DNA of 64,000 nucleotides from G965197555 sp965197555 (GCA_965197555.1 OZ240213.1:2542001-2606000), one strand, 5' to 3'; positions 16,909-26,429 are shown, counted from the stretch's first letter. Made by a program: numbers and translations. The notes: generated from the letters alone by a model not told the origin.

Positions 16909-18030
16909 TTGGACCTTTCGCTTACTCCGGAACAAGACATGCTCAAGTCAGCGGTGCGCCGCTTTGTGCAGCAGGAATACCCCAAAGAGGCGCTGTTGGA
17001 CTTAGCTGCATCCGGTCGGCCAGCCCCATCCAACCCTTGGGACAAATTGGCCGAGACGGGTTGGCTGGGGATCCTCGTTCCCCAGGAGTACGGTGGCGAG
17101 GGAGGGTCGGTTACCGACGCAGGAGTGCTGTTCGAGGAATTGGGACGCGGTCCGGTCCCGGGGCCCCACTTGTCCTCCGGCGTTCTGGCGGCTCTGACTT
17201 TGTTGTCAGGAGCTAGTGAAGAGCAGAAGCAAGAGTGGCTGCCGAGGCTTGCCCGGGGTGACGTTACGATGGTGCCTGCAGTCACTGAAGATGACTACAC
17301 CTGGGAGCTGGAAGACATAAGCGTGACTGCCCGAAACGACGGAGATGGACTCCGGATTGACGGCACGAAAACCTATGTATTGGATGCGGTTGGCGCTACC
17401 CACCTCCTCTGCGCTGTACGCTCCGAGGTCAACGGCTCGGTAGGACTGGTAATTGTGCCAACATCAGCGGATGGCGTGGAGATACGCTCTCTGGCCGGCT
17501 TCGCCTGGAACATGGCTGAGGTCAAGTTCGAGAATGTCGTGATCCCCGCTATCCACCTCCTCAGCGGCTCATTCACCGGAGCCAGCGACGCCTTCCACCA
17601 CGCGGTCTCACAAACAATCCCCGTCATGTGCGCTTTCCAGGTAGGAGGTTGCCAGGCGGTGTACGAAATGTCGGTCGACTACAGCCGCAGCAGGGTCCAG
17701 TTTGGTGTGCCCATAGGCCGTTTTCAGCGCGTCCAAGACCACGTAATCAACCTGGTCAACCAGCTCGACGCGGCGAGATGGACAGCCTACGAGGCATTGT
17801 GGAAGCTGGACACCGGGCACCCGGCTGCCGATAGCATTCACTTGGCTAAAGCAGTGGGAAGCGAGGCTTACCTCCAAGCATGTAACTACGCTCATGAAGT
17901 GCATGCCGGCGTGGGGAGCATGACGGAGTATGGCTTGACCCTGCACACCACTGCCTCCCGCACTCTCTACCACTACCTGGGCGACCCACGTTACCACCGG
18001 AGGCGGCTGGCGGAAGCGCTCGGACTGTGA
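16909..18030 (+). CDS. Acyl-CoA dehydrogenase, second subunit-like
   Basis: A 373-residue acyl-CoA dehydrogenase-fold protein. The N-terminal helical domain starts LSLTPEQDMLKSAVRRFV. WLGILVPQEYGGEGGS and VEFEELGRGPVPGP-like residues are present, and the C-terminus has VHAGVGSMTEYGLTLHTT. The FAD segment is less conserved than in the upstream paralogue (PAVTEDDYTWELE in place of the usual TEPxAGSD), so it may bind flavin only in a heteromer. The start is TTG with AGGAGG four bases upstream. It is probably co-transcribed with the preceding dehydrogenase. Confidence 0.9.
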   Translation: MDLSLTPEQDMLKSAVRRFVQQEYPKEALLDLAASGRPAPSNPWDKLAETGWLGILVPQEYGGEGGSVTDAGVLFEELGRGPVPGPHLSSGVLAALTLLSGASEEQKQEWLPRLARGDVTMVPAVTEDDYTWELEDISVTARNDGDGLRIDGTKTYVLDAVGATHLLCAVRSEVNGSVGLVIVPTSADGVEIRSLAGFAWNMAEVKFENVVIPAIHLLSGSFTGASDAFHHAVSQTIPVMCAFQVGGCQAVYEMSVDYSRSRVQFGVPIGRFQRVQDHVINLVNQLDAARWTAYEALWKLDTGHPAADSIHLAKAVGSEAYLQACNYAHEVHAGVGSMTEYGLTLHTTASRTLYHYLGDPRYHRRRLAEALGL

Positions 18031-18118
18031 CCGGTCTTTAGACCCCTTTCTTTGTCCTTTTCTTTTCACACCGTCCGTTGGCTCTGATCCTGTGGAAGGG
18101 CCCTGTTAGAAATAACGT

Positions 18119-20335
18119 CTAACTTATCAACCCCTTATAGACCAGGCCAATCCGGGCCAGCCAAAGCTCCTGATAGGAATATTCTTCGCCCAACAATTCC
18201 TGGGCAGGCTTAAGGAATAGGCCGCCGGCTTGTTGAAAGGCGGACTGGATCGCTTGGAGCCGATCAGTCTGGGGCATTAGATGATCCAAGTCGAGGGACT
18301 CTCCTTTCAAGACCAATCGCTCCAGGTGGCCGATGATAGTCCTCTCCGTCAGACCCCGTTGGTTGGCGATCTGGCTAAGGGTGAGCTTTTGAGAAAGCAG
18401 TGCATTGGTCAGGTCAATCGTGTCGCTGGAACCGCGGTTGGGAATCCCTTTGCGGTCATTTCCACGCGGTACATCTTCTGGTGGTGTTGAAACGCTGATG
18501 TGACCGGCGATCACCTCTAGAAATTGTTGGCTGAATTGCTCAAGTTTGGTGTGTCCTACACCCGATATTCTAGAGAAGCCGTCGCGGTCCCTGGGAAGCC
18601 GGCTTGCCATCTCCCGAAGGGTCGTGTCATGGAAAATCACGAAGGGAGGCACTCCTCTCTCGTCTGCAATCGTCCTCCGCAAGGTGCGAAGGTTCTCGAA
18701 GAGCTCTTGGTCGTGGGCGAGGTCTGAACCTTGTTGACCTGTGGATGGGACTTCGCTGTGTTTGGGCCTGGTGAGACTCAGTTGCTCCCGGTTATTAAGG
18801 AATGACCTCCCGGTTGGTGTCACGGAGAGTGTTGGTCGCTGGTCCCCATCTATCCTCAGCAAACCGCGTTCCGTCAAGGAGCGCACCACCTGCTTGAGGT
18901 CGTCAGCCGAAGAGGTCCGAGCTATGCCGTGGACCGACAACCGGTCGTGGCCAAGATCGATTACCCGTTTGGTCGCTGCCCCCCGCATCACATCGATTAC
19001 GTGCCCTGCGCCGAACCGCTCGCCGGTGCGGATGACGGTTGAAAGGATCTTTTGAGCAATCTCGGTGGCGTCGAACTCCTCAGACGGGGAAAGACAAACA
19101 TCGCATCGGCCGCAACTCTTGTGATCCCATCGCTCCCCGAAATATTCCAAGAGAAACTTGCGTCGGCAGGTCTGGACTTGGGCGAATGCCAACATCTGAG
19201 CAAGTCTCTGGCGAGCGTTTTGTTGCTCAGCGGCATCCTCCATCTGGTCGATGAAATAATCTTGCTTTATCTTGTCAGCGTATGAGTAAAACAGCACACA
19301 CTCACTAGGCAGCCCATCCCGTCCGGCACGTCCGGTCTCTTGATAGTAACCTTCCAAGCTTTTGGGTAGATCGTAGTGGACCACCAGGCGGACGTCGGCT
19401 TTGTTGATGCCCATGCCGAATGCGACGGTCGCGACGACGATCGGCACTTCATCCCCGATAAACTTCTCCTGGGTGCGCTTGCGGGTAGGACCATCGACCC
19501 CGGCGTGGTAGGCCAGTGCCTTGAACCCCTGGGACACTAGGTCCGAAGCAAGTGCTTCGGTGTCTTTCCTTGAGATGCAGTAGATGATAGTTGCCCCACT
19601 ATCATGTTTGCGCAACAGGGTTAGGAGCTCGCGAAACCGTTCCTGCTTGGATTTAACCAAATAGGTAAGGTTCGAACGATCGAAGCTGGCAAGGAATTTT
19701 TCGCCCTGAGCCAAGCCGAGTTGGGCGATAATATCTTCCCGCACTTTCTCCGTTGCGGTCGCGGTGAGGGCAATGACGGGCACGCCGGGGAAGGCGCGCC
19801 GCAACGTCTTCAGGTCGAGATAGTCCGGACGGAAGTCATGCCCCCACTCCGAGATGCAATGGGCCTCGTCCACTGCAATTAGGTTAACTTCCACCGTACG
19901 CAGGAAATCTCGAAATTCCGGAAGAGCGAGTCGCTCCGGGGCGGCGTAGAGCAGTTTGAGGGCACCGGATTTGGCTTGCGCCTGCACACGGCTTATTTCG
20001 GTCGGCGACAGTGCGCTGTTGATGAATGCAGCATTGATGCCATTAGCATTGAGAGCATCGACCTGGTCTTTCATCAGGGCAATCAAGGGTGAGACCACCA
20101 AGGTCAGCCCATCTAGGCTGACGGCTGGCAACTGGTAGCACAAGGACTTGCCCACGCCCGTGGGCATCACCACCAACGCGTCCTTACCGGCCAAGACGGT
20201 GGTGATTATCTCCTCTTGTAGAGGGCGGAAACTGTCGTATCCAAAGCGGGACTTAAGAAGATCGAGCATGCCACTATGATAGCTGCTCACCCCCTCATGC
20301 TTAAATCGCTGCCTGTCATTTACTGCCCCTTCCAT
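18119..20335 (-). CDS. recQ: ATP-dependent DNA helicase RecQ
   Basis: A 738-residue 3'-5' helicase of RecQ architecture. Walker A MPTGVGKSLCYQLPA lies near 57-70, the DEAH box in AVDEAHCISEWGHDFRPDY near 155, and helicase C-terminal motifs in YYQETGRAGRDGLPSE near 330. The RQC zinc Cys cluster CRRKFLLEYFG...CGRCDVC lies near 390-415, and an HRDC domain near 550-620. A C-terminal helix-turn-helix (LTLSQIANQRGLTERTIIGHL) matches extra modules seen in some RecQs. The first start (20335) overlaps the hydratase gene by 16 bases. ATG 20269 (MLDLLKSRFG) is a reasonable alternative. Confidence 0.95.
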   Translation of the reverse strand: MEGAVNDRQRFKHEGVSSYHSGMLDLLKSRFGYDSFRPLQEEIITTVLAGKDALVVMPTGVGKSLCYQLPAVSLDGLTLVVSPLIALMKDQVDALNANGINAAFINSALSPTEISRVQAQAKSGALKLLYAAPERLALPEFRDFLRTVEVNLIAVDEAHCISEWGHDFRPDYLDLKTLRRAFPGVPVIALTATATEKVREDIIAQLGLAQGEKFLASFDRSNLTYLVKSKQERFRELLTLLRKHDSGATIIYCISRKDTEALASDLVSQGFKALAYHAGVDGPTRKRTQEKFIGDEVPIVVATVAFGMGINKADVRLVVHYDLPKSLEGYYQETGRAGRDGLPSECVLFYSYADKIKQDYFIDQMEDAAEQQNARQRLAQMLAFAQVQTCRRKFLLEYFGERWDHKSCGRCDVCLSPSEEFDATEIAQKILSTVIRTGERFGAGHVIDVMRGAATKRVIDLGHDRLSVHGIARTSSADDLKQVVRSLTERGLLRIDGDQRPTLSVTPTGRSFLNNREQLSLTRPKHSEVPSTGQQGSDLAHDQELFENLRTLRRTIADERGVPPFVIFHDTTLREMASRLPRDRDGFSRISGVGHTKLEQFSQQFLEVIAGHISVSTPPEDVPRGNDRKGIPNRGSSDTIDLTNALLSQKLTLSQIANQRGLTERTIIGHLERLVLKGESLDLDHLMPQTDRLQAIQSAFQQAGGLFLKPAQELLGEEYSYQELWLARIGLVYKGLIS

Positions 20336-21084
20336 ACCGGAGCTCGCTTTTCCGCGAAGGCGGTCACTCCCTCTTTGGCGTCTTCAGTTTGGAGCACTAT
20401 ATCCCGTTTTAGATGAGCGTAGGCTACCCTGCGTTCCAGGTCCATCGCTGCACCATTCACCGCCGCTTCTTTAATGGCTGCAATGGACAGTGGCGCGTTG
20501 GCAGTGATCTTGCGAGCGATCTCTTCAGCCTTGGGCAGCACCTCTTCGGGGGGCACTACGTGGTTGACCAGCATCAGCTCCAACGCCCGTTGAGCGTCGA
20601 TGAAATCGCCGGTAAATAGGATTTCGAAGGCGATATTTTTGGGCACGACTTGGGCCAGAAGCGCCGGGCCGCTGACTGAAGAGATGCCCCTTTTCACCTG
20701 GGGCCAGCCGAACTGGGCCTCAGTGGAAGCAATTCGGATGTCGCTGCCGAGGGCGATACCGCATCCTTGGGCGAGGCATATCCCGTTAATAGCAGCTATG
20801 ACCGGCTTCCAAATCGTGGACTGGACCACATACAAATCGCCGGTGCTGGGGCCCTCGTTGGCCCTCGCTTCCGCCATAGCCACCAGATCGTGTCCAGTGG
20901 AAAAAGCCCGGCCCCGTCCGGTCACAATAGCGCACCTAACTTCCTTGTTTTGCTTTACGTCTTGAAATGCGTTCCACAAGAGTTCGCGCATCTCGGGATT
21001 GATGGCGTTGAGTTTCTCAGGTCGATTCAATGTCAGATAGGCAATACTATCTTTGACTTCGTAAATGACTTCAGGTTCCGGCAT
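20320..21084 (-). CDS. Enoyl-CoA hydratase/isomerase family protein
   Basis: A 254-residue crotonase-fold protein. The first oxyanion-hole segment is GRGRAFSTGHDL near 58-68 and the second AQGCGIALGSDI near 105-115. Classical hydratases carry catalytic Glu in the GxELA and PE positions. Here these read CGIAL and WPQVKRG, so both glutamates are absent. It is therefore unlikely to be a simple enoyl-CoA hydratase and may be another crotonase-type enzyme. AGGAGG lies eight bases before the ATG. The recQ frame overlaps its 3' end. Confidence 0.9.
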   Translation of the reverse strand: MPEPEVIYEVKDSIAYLTLNRPEKLNAINPEMRELLWNAFQDVKQNKEVRCAIVTGRGRAFSTGHDLVAMAEARANEGPSTGDLYVVQSTIWKPVIAAINGICLAQGCGIALGSDIRIASTEAQFGWPQVKRGISSVSGPALLAQVVPKNIAFEILFTGDFIDAQRALELMLVNHVVPPEEVLPKAEEIARKITANAPLSIAAIKEAAVNGAAMDLERRVAYAHLKRDIVLQTEDAKEGVTAFAEKRAPVWKGQ

Positions 21085-21136
21085 AGCTTGACCTCCTGAT
21101 TAGACGTGCCAGCTTCTAACCGTCAGCGTCTGACAG

Positions 21137-22411
21137 CTAAATAATCCTCGATCCCGTGGGTTTGTTGCCTATGGTTCCAAGTTCTTCCAGGTCAGCGATC
21201 TCAGCGCTGGTCAGCCCCAACAACTCATTGTAAATCTGGTGGTTATGCTGGCCTAGCGTCGGAGAGGGGGACCTGACCCGGCCAGCCGTAGCCGACATTT
21301 TCCAGGCGACTCCAGGATATTTCTTTTGACCCGCGCTGGGGTGGTCGACGGTGATGAAAGTATTTCGATGCTCATAGTGAGGGTCTTCCAGGAGGTCGGG
21401 CGCCCGCATCACTGGACTGGAAGGAATTCCGGCATTCTGTAGTATCTCCACCGCCTGGAAAGGGTCCTGCTTCTTGGTCCATAGCGCGATCAAGCCGTCC
21501 AGCTCCGCTTGTCGCTCCATCCGGTCTGCGTTACCCTCAAATCGAGGATCATCCCCCAACTCAGGTGCGCCCATGACCTCGGTCAAGCGAAGCCACTCCT
21601 CGTCGTTGGTAACAGCGATGGTCAACCAGCGGTCCACGCCGGCGCAGGGGTATGCGCCGCAAGGAGCGAAATGAGCAGAGCGGTTGCCCCGCCGCACCGG
21701 TTCTTGGCCGGTCATTTGATAGGCCAAGACCTCCGCTCCGATAAGCGAGACAGCCGACTCTTGCTGGGATACATCAAGGTACATTCCTTGGCCGGTGCGG
21801 CGGCGATGCCTTAGAGCCGCCAAGACTACCCCAGCGGCATGGGAGCCGGTGATGGGGTCTCCATGGTTGATTCCAGACTTCATGGGCCCCTCTCCGGAGT
21901 AACCGGTCATGTGAGCCATGCCGGACAGTTGCTCCTGCCCGATACCGTAAGCCACGTAGCTGGCCCAGGGCCCGCTGTTGCCGAAGGCAGGCATGGAGAC
22001 GTATATGAGGTCTGGGCGATGTTGGCGGAGCGTTTCGTAGGTATAGCCGAGTCGGGCAAGGCTGCCTTGGCGGAAATTTTCAATTACCACATCGCTGATC
22101 GATACCAATCGCTCGAAGAGGCCCCTTCCCTCCGGTGAGTCCAACTCCAGCGTGATGCCATATTTGCTTAGGTGTAGGCAGTTGAACCAGCCGTTGCGGT
22201 TCCATGGTTCGTCTCCGGGCTCGCTATCGGGATAGGCGGCGATCCCGCGGGCCGGATTTACTGGCCCTCGGTGGGAGTCGTAGACCCGCAGAGACTCCAA
22301 CTTAATCACTTGAGCGCCATGGTCCGCCAGAAGCTTGGTGCAGTAAGGTCCGGCCCAAATCCGAGAAAGGTCCAGGATTCGGTAATTTTTCAGTGCGTCC
22401 CGGTTCTTCAT
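21137..22411 (-). CDS. CaiB/BaiF (family III) CoA-transferase, Asp-containing member
   Basis: A 424-residue family III CoA-transferase, which moves CoA between an acyl-CoA and a free acid. The N-terminus RILDLSRIWAGPYCTKLLADHGAQVIKLE is typical of the family. The candidate catalytic Asp is Asp185 in INHGDPITGSHAAG. An insertion of about 15 residues near 45-70 sets it apart from its neighbour. It follows the Gln-containing paralogue by 39 bases on the same strand. I infer that the two are subunits of one heteromeric transferase in which this chain carries the active Asp. Confidence 0.92.
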   Translation of the reverse strand: MKNRDALKNYRILDLSRIWAGPYCTKLLADHGAQVIKLESLRVYDSHRGPVNPARGIAAYPDSEPGDEPWNRNGWFNCLHLSKYGITLELDSPEGRGLFERLVSISDVVIENFRQGSLARLGYTYETLRQHRPDLIYVSMPAFGNSGPWASYVAYGIGQEQLSGMAHMTGYSGEGPMKSGINHGDPITGSHAAGVVLAALRHRRRTGQGMYLDVSQQESAVSLIGAEVLAYQMTGQEPVRRGNRSAHFAPCGAYPCAGVDRWLTIAVTNDEEWLRLTEVMGAPELGDDPRFEGNADRMERQAELDGLIALWTKKQDPFQAVEILQNAGIPSSPVMRAPDLLEDPHYEHRNTFITVDHPSAGQKKYPGVAWKMSATAGRVRSPSPTLGQHNHQIYNELLGLTSAEIADLEELGTIGNKPTGSRII

Positions 22412-22450
22412 GTTTGTATCAAGGGCGTAGAGTTAGATTGAGCGTGCCGG

Positions 22451-23689
22451 TCAAATGACCGCTCGTTCTTGAAGGCGGCTAATTTCGGTAGTGGAATACC
22501 CCAGTTCCAAAAGCACCTGTTGGGTATGCTCTCCCAGCAATGGGGCCCTCCGGTAACTCCATCCATCATGTTCGGGTCCCAGGTTGACTGGCGGCCCTGG
22601 GTACGCCAAGGGGCCTGTCTCCGGATGGTCTAGCTCCACGAAATAGCCCCGGGAGGTGAGTTGCTCCATCTCCAAAATGTCGTTCATGGTTGCTACAAAT
22701 GCAAACCCCAGGCCGCTATCCTGGCCGAGCTTGAATATTTCTTGCCTTTCGTGGTCCAGCAGCCAAGGCAGCATTAATGCTTCAACCTCGTCTGCATGCA
22801 GCATTCGGCCGTTACGTGTGGCAAATCGCGGGTCGGACAGCTCCTCCCGGTCCATAATCTTGGCCACTTCCGGCCAGCGCTGGTCCGGTCCTGCGATTAT
22901 GCCCACGTGACCGTCTTCGCAGGGATAGATGCCCCAGGCGGCCCGCCCGTAGCCTCGGTTGCCAGCCCGAAGGAATTCTTGGCCCGAGTAGCTATACTGC
23001 ATCAAAGCGTTTTCCATGACATTGGTGGCGTACTCTGCTATGGAGAGGTCGACATGTTGCCCCTCGCCGGTCTCTTCAGCGAACATCAGGGCCGTCATCG
23101 TGGCCACGAAGGCGTTCTGGCCTGCCCCCAGTTGTGCCAAGGGAGCTCCTTCTTTCAGGGGTTCCTGGTCCGGCTCGCCGGTGATGTTCATCAACCCCCC
23201 GGCGGCGTAGAGATTGATCTCCGTGGCCTTCCAGTCCCGATGGGGGCCGGTCTGGCCGAAATTGGAGATCGACGTCATAACTAATCCGGGGTTCAGTCCT
23301 TTCAGGCCGCCATAGCCGAGTTCCAAGCGGTCTAGGGTCCCCGGAGCGAAGCTTTCAACGACTATGTGGGCTGAAGAGGCCAGGCCCTTAATTATCTCTT
23401 GCCCTTCTGGCGACTTGATATTAAGGGTGATGCTCTTCTTGGAAGTGTTCAGGTACAAGTGCCAGGCTCCAGTTTCGGCTTGGCTGCCGGCGGGAGAAGA
23501 TGGCTGGCTGCTACCTGGGGCGAAGGGCCCAAAACGGCGTATGGGGTCGCCGGTTTTGGGGCGTTCGATCTTGATGACATCGGCGCCCAGGGTGGCCAGG
23601 AGCCTGGTACAGTAGGGCCCGGAGACCATCTGCGTCAGGTCCACGACTCTGACCCCGTCTAGTAAAGCCGATCCTGGTCCAAGGCTCAT
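22451..23689 (-). CDS. CaiB/BaiF (family III) CoA-transferase, Gln-substituted member
   Basis: A 412-residue family III fold protein. The N-terminus VRVVDLTQMVSGPYCTRLLATLG and the NTSKKSITLNIKSPEG block identify it. In the position of the catalytic Asp it has Gln186 (GAPLAQLGAG), so it should not form the acyl-aspartyl intermediate. It is first in the pair with the Asp-containing gene. The same Gln-then-Asp order occurs again at 40-42 kb. BbsEF-type heteromeric CoA-transferases are a known precedent with one non-catalytic chain. Confidence 0.9.
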   Translation of the reverse strand: MSLGPGSALLDGVRVVDLTQMVSGPYCTRLLATLGADVIKIERPKTGDPIRRFGPFAPGSSQPSSPAGSQAETGAWHLYLNTSKKSITLNIKSPEGQEIIKGLASSAHIVVESFAPGTLDRLELGYGGLKGLNPGLVMTSISNFGQTGPHRDWKATEINLYAAGGLMNITGEPDQEPLKEGAPLAQLGAGQNAFVATMTALMFAEETGEGQHVDLSIAEYATNVMENALMQYSYSGQEFLRAGNRGYGRAAWGIYPCEDGHVGIIAGPDQRWPEVAKIMDREELSDPRFATRNGRMLHADEVEALMLPWLLDHERQEIFKLGQDSGLGFAFVATMNDILEMEQLTSRGYFVELDHPETGPLAYPGPPVNLGPEHDGWSYRRAPLLGEHTQQVLLELGYSTTEISRLQERAVI

Positions 23690-24144
23690 GAGAATTCAAG
23701 TCTCCTGGGTCGCGCAGACATCTTGGGTGCGGAGTTCTTCTAGTTATGGCAGGCAGCTATTGTGGCATCGGTCTGAGGCGAAATCAAGGAACCCGCGCAG
23801 GGCCTGTCGGTAGGAAATATTCGGGCCACCCTATCTTGGCCGCCTGCCACTGGAGTTAATTGGAGTCCCGCGGCCATTGCCTGACCTGCGCCGGGACCTA
23901 GCCGGGGAGTAAATATGTTATTCTTGCTCCGGCTGATATCCGTCGACTTAATAGCTCTGTGTGGGTCTAGCTACAGATCCGGCAATGGCTAAGTGCACCG
24001 TTCTATAATTGGGTGACTACAGGGGAGTGGCACCCAGCGTAGCTTGCAAGCTTCTCTTAGTCCCCTCCTGACAGAGCAGGGGAAAGCTTCAACGCTGCTT
24101 TGGCCCAAGAGTCGACGACCTAACATAAACATTGGACAGAGGAA
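23690..24144. other. Intergenic region (455 bases), divergent
   Basis: This separates the leftward CaiB pair from the rightward D-threonine-aldolase-like pair. A TATAAT lies at 24004-24009 without a good -35. A 12-base palindrome AGCTTGCAAGCT and a CCCCT/AGGGG hairpin lie around 24045-24085 in what would be the leader of the gene at 24145. I see no named RNA family or gene here. Confidence 0.5.
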
Positions 24145-25257
24145 ATGGAGCGTCCAGTATTTCAACCCGTGGGTACCCTGACGGAGGACTTGGACACACC
24201 GGCCTTGGTTGTGGACCTGTCTGTGATGGAGCAAAACATCGAGACCCTGCACTCCCATTTCAGAAACTCGGCGGTAAAGGTGCGTCCCTACGTCACCAGC
24301 CACCAATGCCCTCAGATTGCCAGGCGTCAATTGGACGCCGGGGGTACCATTGGTGGCATCGCGGTGGCTGGCGTGGGCGAAGCAGAAATCTTTAGCGAGG
24401 CTGGATTCCGTGACTTGTTGGTCGCCACCCAGGTTGTAACCAACAGCAAGGTCCGTCGACTCTGTAACCTCGCCCGGTCCAACCGGGTGGCCGTAGCCGT
24501 GGACAATGCCAAGAATGCCGCTGTTCTGTCTGAGTGTGCCACCCAGGAGGGCGTCACGTTGAACGTTTTGGTGGAGGTGGAAGCAGGTCTGGGACGTTGT
24601 GGAGTTCCCCCGGGCAGTGCCTCCTTGGAGCTGGCGAGGGCAATTACCAGCTCACCTGGACTGGAATTTGCTGGGCTAATGGCAATTCCCCCGGTGTCTG
24701 GCGCCGAGGCGGGATTGGCAGACTTGGAGGTTGAGGCCCGAGGTCACCTTCAGCCAGTGGTGGACACTCGCGAGCTCATCGAACGGGATGGCCTGGACGT
24801 AAAAACGGTCAGTGTAGCCGGAAGCCATTGCTATGACCTGGCAGCCCGGCTCTCCGGGGTCACCGAGGTCCAAGCGGGATCCTATCCCTTGATGGACTAC
24901 ACCTACTGCCGTGTCCGGGAAGAGTTCAGCCCCGCGGCCAGAGTGCTGTCCCAGGTCATAAGCCGACCGACCGAAGAGGCAGCCGTGGTGGATGCCGGCC
25001 ACAAAGCGATAGGCCCGGATGAGGGCATACCGGTACTGGATGGGTCTTCGCGGGCCAGCGCTCTCCGGCTCAGTGCCGAGCACGGAATATTGCAGTTGGA
25101 AGGTGACGCCCGACAGCAGATTAAACCGGGCGACAAGTTGTGGCTGGTGCCGGCCAGCTTGAGCCTGTGTTTGAACCAATATGACTTCATTCGTCCCGTC
25201 CGAGGCGGGAAGCTGGAGGGCTTCTGGCCCATCGCTGCCAGAGGCAGCCTCCAATAG
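24145..25257 (+). CDS. D-threonine aldolase/DSD1-like protein lacking the PLP lysine
   Basis: A 370-residue member of the alanine-racemase N-domain, D-threonine-aldolase-like family, which normally uses PLP and a metal on D-hydroxy amino acids. The start EDLDTPALVVDLSVMEQNI is typical. The PLP site, usually RPHxKTHK, reads RPYVTSHQ near 53-60, so the Schiff-base Lys is Thr. In the C-terminal metal motif (usually PxHxD before TVNxxD) it reads PASLSLCLNQYD, with His and Asp both replaced by Ser. It is probably not a standard PLP catalyst. The intact paralogue follows 71 bases downstream. Confidence 0.85.
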   Translation: MERPVFQPVGTLTEDLDTPALVVDLSVMEQNIETLHSHFRNSAVKVRPYVTSHQCPQIARRQLDAGGTIGGIAVAGVGEAEIFSEAGFRDLLVATQVVTNSKVRRLCNLARSNRVAVAVDNAKNAAVLSECATQEGVTLNVLVEVEAGLGRCGVPPGSASLELARAITSSPGLEFAGLMAIPPVSGAEAGLADLEVEARGHLQPVVDTRELIERDGLDVKTVSVAGSHCYDLAARLSGVTEVQAGSYPLMDYTYCRVREEFSPAARVLSQVISRPTEEAAVVDAGHKAIGPDEGIPVLDGSSRASALRLSAEHGILQLEGDARQQIKPGDKLWLVPASLSLCLNQYDFIRPVRGGKLEGFWPIAARGSLQ

Positions 25258-25328
25258 ACTGAAATGAGCATCCTGCCCTGGCCGCTCTTGGCTCATCCCT
25301 GAAAGCTCACCGCCCATAGGAGAAGAAT

Positions 25329-26429
25329 ATGGACCAGCATTACCGCCCGATGCCCGGAACACCGGTTGAGGACCTGGATACGCCCTGTTTGATCCTGGAC
25401 CTGGACGCGCTGGACAACAACATGGACGTGATCGCGGGTTACTACGAGGGCCGGTCCAGCAAGCTGAGGGGCCACAGCAAGAACCACAAGACTCCCGCCA
25501 TTGCTCACCGCCAGATCCGGCGCGGCGGAACAGTCGGTGGGGTCTGCGCTGCCAAGGTCTCAGAGGCCGAAGTTATGGTCCACGGTGGGGTCCCCAGCGT
25601 CTTTATTACCAGTGAGATCATAGACCCAGCCAAAATCGACCGGCTGTGTGGGCTGGCCGGGCAGGCTGAAATGCTGGTGGCCTGTGACAGCGACATTAAC
25701 GCCTGGGACCTCTCCAACGCGGCGGTGGCCCGAGGGGTGACGTTGGGAGTCATCATAGAGCTGGAGACCGGGCTGGGCCGTTGCGGCGTCCAAGACATTG
25801 AGCAAGGGGTGATTCTGGCTCAATCGATTCAATCCCTCCCCGGCCTGGACTTCCGCGGGATTATGAGCCACCAGGTGATCCCAGCCATGCCCGACCGGGA
25901 AGACCGGGTGACGGAAGGAAGGCGGGTTATTCAGGGCGTGATCGACCTCAAAGATGCTGTCGAATCCGTGGGTATCCCAGTGGACATAGTCTCGACCGGC
26001 GAGACCTGGAGCTACGACGTTGCTGGTGAAATTGACGGCGTAACCGAGGTCCAAGGCGGCAGCTACCTGGTCATGGATACCAAGTACGAGTACATGTCAG
26101 AGTTCCACTACGCTGGCAAAGTTCTGACCACCGTCATAAGCACGCCACGGCCCGGAGTGGCTGTAGGTGATGCCGGGATCAAGGCCCTGGGGTCTTTCTG
26201 GGGAATGCCCACGGTAGATAACCGCCCAGGAGTCAGCGTTGAGTCCATGGACCCAGACCGGGCCATCTTCAAGCTGGATGAGGGAGTCCAGCTTGAGATC
26301 GGCGATCAGCTAGTCCTGATTCCGGCCCAGCAGGACGCCATGGTAAGCCGCTGGGACCGGTTTGTCGGCGTGCGCGACGGGCAGGTTGAGGCTGTGTGGG
26401 ACATCCAAGCCAGGGGTTGCCATAGCTGA
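25329..26429 (+). CDS. D-threonine aldolase/DSD1-like PLP enzyme
   Basis: A 366-residue paralogue of the preceding gene that keeps the PLP lysine in LRGHSKNHKTPAIAHRQ (near 50-60). The PLP phosphate-binding and barrel segments VIIELETGLGRCGV and STGETWSYDVAGEI are also present. The metal motif reads PAQQDAMVSRWD, so the usual His is Gln while the Asp stays. This makes the metal dependence doubtful. AGGAG precedes the ATG. Expected chemistry is aldol cleavage or dehydration of a D-3-hydroxy amino acid; the substrate is unknown. Confidence 0.88.
   Translation: MDQHYRPMPGTPVEDLDTPCLILDLDALDNNMDVIAGYYEGRSSKLRGHSKNHKTPAIAHRQIRRGGTVGGVCAAKVSEAEVMVHGGVPSVFITSEIIDPAKIDRLCGLAGQAEMLVACDSDINAWDLSNAAVARGVTLGVIIELETGLGRCGVQDIEQGVILAQSIQSLPGLDFRGIMSHQVIPAMPDREDRVTEGRRVIQGVIDLKDAVESVGIPVDIVSTGETWSYDVAGEIDGVTEVQGGSYLVMDTKYEYMSEFHYAGKVLTTVISTPRPGVAVGDAGIKALGSFWGMPTVDNRPGVSVESMDPDRAIFKLDEGVQLEIGDQLVLIPAQQDAMVSRWDRFVGVRDGQVEAVWDIQARGCHS

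Noticed and set aside
24010..24090. T-box leader before the D-threonine-aldolase-like pair
   Set aside because: A GAGTGGCACCCAGCG stretch loosely resembles the T-box motif but does not match the conserved AGGGTGGNACCGCG core, and the downstream genes are not aminoacyl or biosynthetic genes.
24145..25257. The Lys-less D-threonine-aldolase-like gene as a pseudogene
   Set aside because: The frame is full length, with good codon use and a normal neighbour spacing, so selection is still acting; a changed function is more likely.
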